Part shown: in pieces, positions 10,701-20,709 of the stretch
Numbering within the stretch: the first letter of the stretch is position 1
Layout: each line of letters starts with the position of its first letter
Origin: Pristionchus mayeri
Taxonomy: Eukaryota; Nematoda; Chromadorea; Rhabditida; Neodiplogasteridae
Direction: 5' to 3'
DNA length: 64,000 nucleotides
Assembly: GCA_036245805.1 (NCBI GenBank)
Contig: BTRK01000006.1
Location: forward strand, 39,870,901-39,934,900
Translations under genes and position numbers: made by a program
The notes under the pieces: generated by a model
Seen by the model: only the letters and a program-made list of their open reading frames with translations
Databases searched by the model: none
What the model was told of the DNA's origin: nothing

Positions 10701-13700
10701 TTGGCCGAACAGGGTGAGCAGACAGTGACGAATGCAAATAAGTTTCATAACCTCTTGTTGTTCCCGCTTTTGCAGTCTTCCCAAATATCAAGAGGGTATG
10801 AAACTTATTTCCATTCGCTACTGTCTGCTCACCCTGTTCGGCCAAGAGTGATGGGAATCACTCGGAAAATTGCATGCAGAAAAACTGACAAGCTTAAACT
10901 CCCAATCCTGTATACGAAAAATGATCCTCAGAACACGGCGGATATTTCTATACAATTCACGTTTTCAGCTTTTGTCTTATATTCGAGGACCAATTTTTTA
11001 AAAATAACTAACACGAATTTAACTATTCAAATTTGGCTTGGTCGGGGTCATGGTAAACTCATTTTAACCCAGTGAAAATTTCAAATTAATTCCTCAATCG
11101 GTTCCGCAGTTATGTTCACAACAGTGGGTGCAGCCTACATGCAGCCTGGTCCAACCAATCGAGTTGGCGCAAAATGAAGTTTACCATGATGCTCAGCACC
11201 CTTGAGAACCCCTTTCCTCAAATTTTCGAAAAATTGATGTGCCAGACCTTGCTCGATTCTTAGGCGAACGGCTTCATATAGAACGCATTCAGAAGGGCAC
11301 ATCAATTGCTATTTTGCTCTAACTCTTGAATTTACAGTGTCCTTCTCACTCAACATTCCGCAACAGCGCCCTGTTCCCATTCTTCGAACGGAGCAATTGG
11401 AGATGCTGCCTAAGGAAGAAACTATTGAGACAGCAAGCATCGATGAATGGAATGCAAGGTACGCACCATTGTACAAGAAATTCTTTAAAAAATGAGGACA
11501 GAGATATGAATTAACATCATTACTCATTTTACTCATTCTATTTTGCATTCTCTCTAAAGATAGAGAAACTGAACTTCTAAAACAATTTGTTGTTTTATTA
11601 GCTCACTATTCGATCCATCCGTTCCCAGTGGTTCAGGAGTTGTCAAAGAAGAGGACATTGACACATATGAAGGTGTGTTCACTTATCGAATTTATTTGCA
11701 AGAAATTAGGTATGAAAGTTACCTCGGTCGCGGAAGGCAACATTCCCTAGAAGCAATTGGAACAATCCGGGAGGAGTAGTCCTATCACCATTTGCCCCAC
11801 CTAACGTTGTCGTCTCCTTACGGTTCTAAACTAATTTAAGGTGGAAACTCCTTTATCTTTATGCCTTTACGATTTAAAGGGTGTTTCCTGAGCCGTTTAG
11901 AAATACAGAAAGAACAAAATTGTGCATGTTTAGCCTTCTGGGCACCTTCGAGCTCGATAAATCAAGCAAACGAAGCAGGAATGGATGTGCAGACACCAAT
12001 AATTACAGACGTAAATATTTTAATTGTTATATTGGTTTGGATCACAAATGGGTAACTTTATTCAACAATTATAAGGTTCGTGATTTGCAAAATTCAGATC
12101 AAAGAGGAACCACTGGAAGCCCCAATCGCTGACAAGATGTAAGCGGTTAAATGTTCGACAAAAATATCAAAATTAACTTTGAATGGAAATCCTTGTAGAA
12201 GCTTCGGATCATTTCCTTCCTCATCTTCCTTAGATGAATTTGGCCCTCCTTCAGTTGAGGTGATTTGGATACTATGGGAGACCGAATGTGTTTTCAGAAT
12301 TTGCATATTTGCCATTTCAGGCACTTCCTGGAGATTCCGTGCGATGTCCTTACTGCGAGGAGACGAGACCCAAGAGCAAGTTGGTACACCACATCAAGAT
12401 CAATCACAAGAGGAAGTGGTTGAGGTGAGTGAGCAGTCGGCTGGGTCTCAATTTATTATGAATATATAAGCGATTCCCAAACTGATTTGGTGGGCCCTTC
12501 ACAATTGTACTACGACCTGGGCCTCATAGCGATGAAACTTCAAAGTCATAATACCTTGTCCATATTGTTCGTTTGCACACTTAGAAACCAAATAGTCGAG
12601 GAAGTTGACAACAGTTGATCTTCGAGTCCATGTGGGTACTTGACCATACAAATACTGCTTAGGCTCTTCTGCACAATCCCGGACAATACAATTTACAGTC
12701 AATGAATTAACATTTGCATTCCCTTGAATGGTACGTATACGTATGGTAAACTGGATTACATATGCTAGTAAGATACCGGAAAATTCAACCACCAGGTAAT
12801 GGCTATCCTAGAACTTGTCCGGGATTATGCAGAAGCGCCAACATTTCATATGCACTAAGCAGTATATCGACATTCCTTTTATCTATATCTCCATTTTTCG
12901 TTGTTTCAGCGCATAAGTAATGCCTGAGATCGGGGATGCCAACTATAACATGTCGGATATTTTTACTGTAGGTCTCCGTGTGATTCCCAAGTGGACAACT
13001 GCATGAATGATTCTTCTGCAGAATTCAACGGAACTGTTGTTCAGTAAGGCATGCACTAATTAGCATAATTACCTTATTACACGCTAGGTCCAAGAGGGGT
13101 GGTCCAAGAGGCCGAACTCATGTAATTGATCCTACGGAAGTGGAAGACGTGGAGAAACTACTGGACCTGGAAGTACTGACGGCGTTAAATCTCAATAATT
13201 TCGTCGGGCAAATGGATGATGCGTCCCCAGAGAATAACCTGAGAACACTGGAGTTTCTCGCGAAGTAAAGGCTTGATTTGAATTGATATCACTGTCCCAT
13301 GACTGGTCCATTCATGCAGGTACGGCCTAATCCGAAATTCGAACGCTTGTCCTGTGTGCGAGTGTCAAATGACTGTGATTCTGAATGACAAGAAGTCTGG
13401 ACGATACGTCTGGCGCTGTCCAGCCTGTAGGACCCAGTCCAAGTCATCTAAGATCTCCGTCAGGTAGATCAATAACGCATATTTTGCTATAACTAAGTAT
13501 ATCTAAGAGCTGGCTCAGTGTTCGAGAAGATCAGGATTTCCATAACCAAGTACCTCTACCTCGTTGCTCACTGGGTGGAGAATAGGATAATGCCAATTCG
13601 AGAAAGTGCGAAATTGTTCGAGATCGACGAAAACACAATCGGGAAGGTCTTCAAGCAGTTTTCTCTACTTCCTCTACAATCAAATCAGCCAATGACGTTG

Positions 13701-15182
13701 AATCAAGCATTGTACGGATTGAACTTACGGATGGAGGATTGTGATGACAATGCCCCGTGTAACTCCCAGCCGGTTGCATCAGTAGTTACTTCCCTTGTCA
13801 CTGGCACGAATATCGATCCTGTCTCCATGTAGTGCTCACTTCCACACAGGCAGATGCCTCAACGTGTCTGTACTCTCTGATGGCCAGTTCATCAACTGCT
13901 CTTATTGTCCTCGATAATCATGTAGCCAATAATAATTTTCCGCTGGGAGTAGTATGGTAGAAACCGAAATAGCTGTCATATATTGTTACACTATGCTTGT
14001 ACACGTGCACACTTATTGCATTGTCATCCACTTGTCTTTCTCCACTATATCTCCAAAAATAAAATAAATTTGATTAGAATAATGTCTCAATTCATCTACA
14101 TCAGAAACGATCTTTGCCGTAAAATTTCGAAAAAAGTGATTACATAAAAACGGGGATTTATGGTCGGGCTCCGCATTTTCAGACCAAACCGAACAGTCAA
14201 TATCTTTGAAGGTAAAACTATAATTAAGACATGTGAGGACATGCCCTGAGGAAGAGTGCGATTTCCGATCTGAAGATGCTGCAGTGATCAATGATCATGT
14301 CAAGGTGAGTTTGTGCCTGATTTTCAATCTCTGTAATTTTTCTTAGAGGTAAGAAACGTGAAGCACAACACCAAGAGATGTTGCTGATGATAATGCGAAA
14401 ATGTGTTTCAGAAATTCCACAATGAGAAGTTGCGTAGATGGAGGCCGACCATGGAGCATGTCTTCCTAGTCCGTAAGAGACAGTTTTTTAAAAAAACTTT
14501 TATCGATTTTTTTACAATTCGTTTTGAAAATCTGAATCTTTCTATATTCAGTAGTTCGCTGCCCGTTCTGTCCCCGATACATCAAGAGCATCTCCCAGTT
14601 CATCGAACACATGGAGATCGATCACTCGCGACTTTGCACTTATGAGGTGAGCTAAATAGAGTTCCAAATTCTGTTGACCGTAAATTCATCATACACACTC
14701 TATCGAGCGGATGAGATGCAAAAGAGCTGAATGAAGAGACAATCAGTCTAGTTTCCCATGCTGAGATATAGTTGAGAGAACAGATACGCGAAAACAGTGC
14801 AATTTCTTGAGTGGGTAAAACGAACGAACTTCTTCTCCTAATTAATTTCTGTATTGCAGACATCTATAATGCAGTGCAACTCGTGCTCCTTCAGAGCATC
14901 CAAATGCTACCTCATGTTCGAACACTGGGCGCAGGTTGGATTTTCAATCAATATCTATCTTCGTATAACTTCGTAGAAAGTTCTGTAATGTGTGGAAACA
15001 TGTAAACGAAATGCAGATTATATTCACGATTCTAAATATCTCAGCGAGCTCCTCGTTGTCCGCTGGGCATGCGCTTCCTCTACCAGACAGCGGCGAAAGT
15101 GAAGATACTGGACAGGGAGAAGGCCATCGATGAAGTGAGACTCGCCCCCTCGCCCCCGCCCAGTCTATCGCCCATGAAGTGA
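7798..15182 (+). CDS. Multi-finger C2H2-type zinc-finger protein ZF-B
   Basis: Sixteen exons join in phase: 7798-7887, 8174-8251, 8433-8507, 9684-9773, 9913-10024, 11338-11458, 11602-11672, 11934-12010, 12098-12138, 12199-12259, 12321-12424, 14229-14304, 14412-14472, 14555-14646, 14860-14934, 15045-15182, giving 453 residues. The architecture matches ZF-A: YDQQTRLMLTISELL, LHKFARSFVLFVDLL, a linker with VKEED and IKEEPLE, finger 1 (CPYCEETRPKSKLVHHIKINH), finger 2 (CPEEECDFRS), finger 3 (CPFCPRYIK...HMEIDHSRLCTYE), the Cys motif (CNSCSFRASKCYLMFEHW) and a C-terminal helix. Finger 2 exons are 76 nt in both genes, and in ZF-D and ZF-E. Introns carry a mariner-type element (8564-9463), a palindrome (10256-11279) and, between fingers 1 and 2, a Merlin-like gene. 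If splicing uses the acceptor at 12909 instead, a short form ends at 12916 after finger 1. Confidence 0.8.
8564..9463. mobile_element. Non-autonomous mariner-type element in a ZF-B intron
   Basis: The ends are inverted copies of about 30 bp beginning TTAGGTTGGTGCAAAAGT, typical of mariner terminal repeats, flanked by TA on both sides (8562-8563 and 9464-9465). The 900-bp interior has no recognisable D,D34D transposase; the 8672-9016 frame resembles nothing I know. I infer a non-autonomous or badly decayed mariner mobilised in trans. It lies between exons 3 and 4 of ZF-B and does not touch the exons. Confidence 0.85.
10256..11279. mobile_element. Palindromic element FB2 in a ZF-B intron
   Basis: The left end begins ATATGAAGCCGTTCGCCTAA, and its near-complement closes the element at 11279. 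The two halves are complementary for about 450 bp each, around a centre near 10770 (a GTGAGCAGACAGTGACGAATG-like segment at 10710 mirrors 10820-10840). Open frames at 10543-11075 on both strands are arm sequence, not genes. No target duplication was found. It sits between exons 5 and 6 of ZF-B. Confidence 0.8.
13003..13832 (+). CDS. Merlin/IS1595-type transposase N-terminal domain protein, nested in a ZF-B intron
   Basis: Four exons join in phase (13003-13043, 13088-13264, 13320-13463, 13508-13832) to give 228 residues. The order is a basic-acidic N-terminus (KRGGPRGRTHVIDPTEVEDV), a helix, a zinc ribbon (CPVCECQ... then WRCPACRT), the turn AGSVFEKIRISITKYLY and a helix-turn-helix (SAKLFEIDENTIGKVFKQF). 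This order is that of the N-terminal part of Merlin/ISXO2-like transposases, in which it binds DNA. The DDE catalytic domain that normally follows is absent: the frame ends after about 60 low-complexity residues. It is a domesticated or truncated transposase. It lies on the same strand inside the 12425-14228 intron of ZF-B, and its exon at 13088 is in phase with ZF-B exon 11, so a fusion transcript is possible. Confidence 0.7.
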
Positions 15183-15368
15183 TGAGTAAATCCGCACTTT
15201 AGGAATTGTTACGGGACTAGCGTTGATTAAATATAGTACATAATGAAACTTCAGCTACGTTTAGACACCCACAGTAGTTAGTGAATTGTAAGTAGTGATT
15301 GCATTCCACTGTGCGCCGAGTTTGCTACCACAACCATGCTAATAGATGTACTTAATTTCCGCATATTA

Positions 15369-15374
15369 AATAAA
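15369..15374 (+). terminator. Likely polyadenylation signal of ZF-B
   Basis: AATAAA lies about 190 bp after the ZF-B stop codon in AT-rich DNA. Position and sequence fit a cleavage and polyadenylation signal; no experimental support is available. Confidence 0.5.
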
Positions 15375-15642
15375 ATAATATTATGAGAAGAACAAAGAAA
15401 GTTTCATTTGCTGGTTAAAAACTCGAAAAAACGAAGCAGATGTAATTCCTGTAAACATGATGTCCGAAAGAATGTTCTTGCTACTCTGCCGAAGCACTGC
15501 ATATTACCATTTTAACGAATTTATTCTACAACAAAGATCGAGAATGTGATATTTTGCTGGGTTCATTTACATTTGCCATGTTGAACACCAGCAACAAAGA
15601 GTATCGAGTGCGGGCTAAAGAGGAGTAAGGGAGGGGAGGGGA

Positions 15643-15840
15643 CTAGGGACGGAAAGAACATACAAGTTTAAGATCATCAGCAAAAAGATATGAATCGACT
15701 GGACAAATGTCAATAATATCATTAATAAAGATGAGGAATAATAAGGGGCATAGAACACTTCCCTGAGGGACTCCCGAGGACACTCGAGTCGGATTGGAAC
15801 AACTGGAATCAACGCGAACTTTTTGAGATCGTGCACACAG
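15643..15840 (-). pseudogene. Reverse-transcriptase fragment of a non-LTR retrotransposon
   Basis: The minus strand, in a frame without ATG, reads SSGVPQGSVLCPLLFLIF, then INDI, then SYLFADDLKLV, then a stop at 15643. These are the classic RT motifs: GVPQGSVL-x-P-LLFLIFINDI (block 4) and the F/Y-ADD catalytic box with a following LKLV. The pattern is that of CR1/Jockey/RTE-like elements. Only about 60 residues remain, and no endonuclease or other RT block is seen nearby, so it is a dead fragment. Confidence 0.85.
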
Positions 15841-17514
15841 CCACTACTCAGTTAATCGAACTTCGGAATATGTGTCCTTCTTGTATTGTATATTCCGCTA
15901 AAAGTGTACGACGATTTGAGTGCCCATACTTTACTGTGATCTGAAGAAGAATACGAATATTCGAACAATTAGAATAGCATGAAGACCTACCGTATTTTGA
16001 TCCTTGGCATTCCACTGTTTTTACTTGCTTCTTCCTCACTGAACTTGTGGTGAAACTAGGTGATAACCAAATTATCATAATTTCATTTCATACCACTCAT
16101 GCATTACGGGTAAGCATAAAAAAGTGATATAAATTAATAACTCACAACTTATTAGGTTACTCAATCATGAATATCCGGAGAATCTTTCCATGGAGAAGAT
16201 TTAGACTTCTGGAAAGTACGGAGGTTAAGGCAAGATTGAAGCAAAAAATGACAACACTCTTATTTTATTCTTTTGAATCTGCTCTTCATTTTGGGGCGAG
16301 GAACAGTTGCAATGTCCACACATGTATTATGAAAAAAATGAAAGTTGAAGTAAAGTAAAGCATTGAGAAAGCCTGAAGAGAATGTGAAAGAACTATCCGA
16401 GAGGCAGAAGAGAGTGTAAGAATGTGTAAGGACTAGGACAGTGCGTTCATGCAAGATGCAAGATTAAGAGATTGGCAGAGGGAAGGATGAAGGTGTGATC
16501 TGAAATGCACGGTCAAGTTGTACACATTATTCTGAATACAAGTCATCGCACATATTTAAGTGCACTGTACAAGAGGCATGTGGAAGGGAGGTGCTTGAAT
16601 TCCTTCTGCAATTATATTTCTCCTCTTTTTCTTCCTTCCATGGATGATATTTTAGCCAATCCCCCTAGATAGTTGATGGTGAAGTGGTGAAGTTCTCATA
16701 CCAAGTTTAGCCCAAACATAAAGAATGGAGACTTATTATCCAATCCATGGTATTTTCTCAAGATTACCATAATACCCACAGGCCTCGTTTATGCACTTAC
16801 AATGAACAAGAGCGGATGCATACGATCATCTGAATATACCGCTCATTTTGTTATTTGTTACTCGCACATCAGTATGTTGCCTCAGTATTACATTGCTTTG
16901 AATATTTAAATCTCGTATTATGCCAGCAACTAATTGTCAGAGGCTTTCGTTTATTCATTCTTATTAAACTTTAGACACCGAAGACCGGATCCGGAAAAGA
17001 AGGTAGTGTATAGGATACTGTATTGCGCGGCACTATTTGAAAATCCGTAATTCATTCGAATTTTTCGAAATTTCAGTATTCATTTCAAGGTTAATTTAAA
17101 TAAAAATAATTGTCGATATGAACTATAATAGTACTTCTCACTACATACATACATAGTGTACTTGAAGAAACTACAATTCATTGCAAGTACCATCTCTGAA
17201 CGCAGCACTTCTTCCTTCGGGATCTTGATCTTGTTACCATTCCAATTTTCCTTCGTGTTGCTCTTTTCCTCTCTCTCTCCCTGTCTTTCCTCTCCCCCTC
17301 CTTCTCCTCTCCTTTCCCCGTGGCCGCTCCTCCCTCTCTTCACTATCGCTCTCCAGTTCATATCTATCGCACCTCTCCTCCCTTTCTCCTCCTCTCGTCT
17401 AATAAGGGGAACACGCAACTCCCACCTTCTCCCCATCAATCGATGCTGCTGCTATGCTCGACTACCTTCCCTCTCCTCTACACCGCCCAGGGCGCTAATT
17501 ATGTAGCTTCAGTG
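15841..17514. other. Intergenic region with a pyrimidine-rich tract before the RanGAP gene
   Basis: No convincing exon is seen between the RT relic and the RanGAP start. From about 17236 to 17480 the plus strand is very rich in C and T (CTCTCTCCCTGTC and similar), giving long open frames on both strands by composition alone. A TAGCTTCAG acceptor at 17504-17512 lies two bases before the RanGAP ATG and is a plausible trans-splice site. Confidence 0.5.
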
Positions 17515-20500
17515 ATGAATCGAACTGCCGGAGGACTCTCCTTCCTCGACAGACAGTTCAAGCTTAACACCAGAGAAGACGGTCAGTAATCCCCCTCTTT
17601 TTTCCCATGATCTTTCGAAAACGCATTGCGAAACAATGTTTACACAGCTAGTATTAACCACACGTAGTTACGATGCCACATTCAGAATGATGTGTCCGAT
17701 AGTTTATCAAGGAGAAGAGAATACTGGACTGTTGTCGCGAAAAAATCAATATTTTGCAGCCGAAGAACTTGCAAAGGAAATCGAGGCATGCCCTGATTTG
17801 ATCTACCTTGAACTTCGAGGGAACACAATTGGCATTGAGGTAAATAGATGCATGCAGAATCAATTCAAACAATATTTACTGTTTAGGCTGGAAAGCGCAT
17901 CGCTGAAGCTCTCGAAAAGCACCCCGAGCTAAAGGTCAGTCCCTACTCAACTTGTCAAGTGGACAATTGCCATAATCCGTACTGTTGATGCGATATATGC
18001 AAATTTCAGTATGCACTCTGGTCCGATCTCTTCACAGGCCGCCTCAAGAATGAGATTCCGCCCATTCTGGTTTGTATTCGAATACGATCCAGATAGAGAT
18101 ATAGATCTATTCAAGCGTTAGGGTCTGGATCTGATACGCGTGTTTCAAGCATTTCATCAATAATAAATAATCAAAATAATGTCAATATTCAGCGGTCGAT
18201 GTGCAGCTCAATGATGCGTGTGGGCACACATCTCACTGAACTCGACCTCTCCGACAACGCCTTTGGACCCATTGGAGCAGAGGGCATTCAGGTATTGTAA
18301 GGATGCATTAGGTGGGAGATAAACTATGGTTGGAAGGGAACGTTCCACCATCTTTCTGATTATGACCTCCTATTTCATGTTTGATGATAATTCAATAATG
18401 CAACTTTCAGGATTTTCTTTGCTCTCCATCGGCCTTCGATCTGAAGACTCTCCGATTGAACAACAACGGGCTGGGAGCGGGAGGAGTGGTGCGTAAATTT
18501 CCATTATCCAGGCGTTACTGGTCTAAATCATCATTTGTATCGAAGCATGTCAAACTTTAAATCAGGTTTGCTAGCTAGTCGACGCTTGCAATGACGAATG
18601 AGAGGGCACTCTCTTACTGCATGCTTTTAACTTTGAATACCTGTAAACAACCATAACACGATTCCTAAAAAAGATATGAAAACGTGAATTTCGAAAATGT
18701 ATTACTGTTTATGATTGTCTCACGCCTGTATTGTCACTTTGGGCTGGCTAGATTTGCTGTTTGTCCTCCTTTAGGGAGGATGAATAATTATTCCATTTGA
18801 GATAATCGCCAACTGCCTGCTGACTGCGCATCACAACGCTGCTGCTGCGGGCAAGAGATTCGCCCTGAAGACATTCGTGGCTGGTGAGTTTGTGTTGCCT
18901 TGGAAAACTGCAAATTCCATCTAGAAGAAGCAAATTGGCTGTCTTTGCAGGTCGCAATCGACTGGAAGACCCTGGTGCGGTCGCCCTCGCGAGAGCTTTC
19001 AAGGTTCATTCGAAACAAATATTCTTTGGTTAATTGGAATTTCTTACAGACACTTGGTTCTCTGGAGGAGATTACTATTCCTCAGAACGGAATCAGAAAG
19101 GACGGAATCGAGGTAAATCGAGGAGGCCTAATATTGCTATCCTAGCAGTTCGAATTTTTTTCAAAAACTTTCCTGAAGGGAACGTTAAATTTATCAAAAG
19201 TTGATGTATTTCTAGGCGCTCGCTGGCTCTCTCCGATTCAACGCGAATCTGCGCGTCATCAACTTCAACGACAACACGTGCACCAGAAATGGAGCTATGG
19301 CGATTTCGTTTGTAAGTCGCATTCATCTTTCCAGCATTTTTACATATGTGTTCGATCGTTTTAAACGTAGTGTTAATAATTTTAAAACAAACAAAAATAA
19401 AAAAATATTACGTTCTTTGCAATTTCTTATCGTCGCATTGTGCTTGTGTATGATTCTCTTATTGATAAGAAGAGAGAGGCTCGTTATCACTCAAGCGGAA
19501 TTAGTCGGACCATACGGCTATTGAGAACGATATGCTATAATAGAAAACATATCCGCATAATAATGAAATTTCCAGTCGCTCGGTGATCTGGCGCAGCTGG
19601 AGGTGCTGGACCTCGGCGATTGTCTGTGCAGGTAGGCAATATTATTGGATGAAAATTAAAATACTAATGAAAATGAGTGTCTGGCTACGGGCGTAGGAGA
19701 CGAATTGTGACGACTGTTGTTGAATTGTAATGAGTAAATCTAGAATTCCCTTTTACAATGTTAAGGACGATGAAAATAGATATGACAAATTTCAGGGCAA
19801 ACGGAACTACTGCCATTCTCGCAGTTCTCGTCAGTAGACAATTCCCCAAGCTAAGGGTGAGATAACTTCATCCATTGAATTATAGGACATTTAGGAAACA
19901 TAGATAGTACAGAACGTTACTCACACTCTCCCTCTCGTCATCATCACGGTAATTGAACACTTCCGAAAAATCCGCTTTCGAATGATACACATTTCCGTTG
20001 CTACACAAATGTGCGTGTTCGAATGAGTCAACGTGTCCATTCATAAGATTTGAAGGAGCGCTGTTTGTATTATTAAGGGAGGAAGCCACGTGCTTGGCTT
20101 GAAAATTGATTCAAGAAGAAAATTCAGTTTAGAAATTTAATAACATTTCAAATTTTCAGGAGGTGAACCTCTCTGGCAATGAGTTGCCCGCAGTAGTGAT
20201 CAAGCACGTTCTGAGCACTTGGCAGAAGCGACTCGGATCGACCAAGGTAAGTGAAGAAGAAATAGCCAATAGCATTAGAAAGATTATCAGAGGCAAATAT
20301 TTCTTCACAATTCCTCAATAACATTTCCTGAGTCAGCAGATCGTATAGAATGAGGAGAATTACAGCTCCGCGTCACCAACAATGGCTTCGGCGGCGAGTT
20401 CACGGATCTTGCAGAGGAGATCGAGCAACGAGGACTCGAAGAGATCATCGATCTGGGAAATGAGAGGTAAGTTATCCATGATGAGGTCTTGACGGATACT

Positions 20501-20709
20501 TTAGATCAATTGAATCGTTAATTTGTTTAGCGACGATGAGGGTACTGCATCCGAGGAGGAGGATGACGATGCTGAGGATGAGATGGATGAGGAGGATGAC
20601 GCTGATGATGATCATGCTGATGAGGAGGAGGAGGAGCACAGCGTGGAGTACGAAGAGAGTGATGAAGAGGATAATACGAGCAGACAGGGAAGCGAGGAAG
20701 AGGACAAGG
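17515..20709 (+). other. First RanGAP LRR module plus first acidic tail
   Basis: Exons include 17515-17582, 17762-17839, 17886-17935 and so on to 20523-20709. This module has its own acidic run, rich in EEDDD, but no copy of the C-terminal helical domain. One exon (about 18811) appears to use a TTTGAG acceptor rather than TTTCAG. Several introns lie at the same residue and phase as in module 2, for example after the first D of the AEEL / AKGV segment. Confidence 0.75.

Noticed and set aside
10543..11075. Two related frames of 100 and 140 residues, suggesting a duplicated gene
   Set aside because: They are the two complementary arms of palindrome FB2 read on opposite strands.
12910..12916. 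A true end of ZF-B after finger 1 (exon of seven bases)
   Set aside because: It is in phase and possible as an alternative end, but finger 2, finger 3 and the C-terminal exons at 14229-15182 join in phase and match the paralogues, so the long form is preferred.
13860..14228. A missing DDE catalytic domain downstream of the Merlin-like gene
   Set aside because: Read in all frames, this stretch shows no D...D...E core; it is intron of ZF-B up to the finger-2 exon at 14229.
17080..17589. Several 89-119 residue frames on both strands
   Set aside because: They lie in a CT-rich tract with biased composition; only the last part, from 17515, belongs to a real exon (RanGAP).
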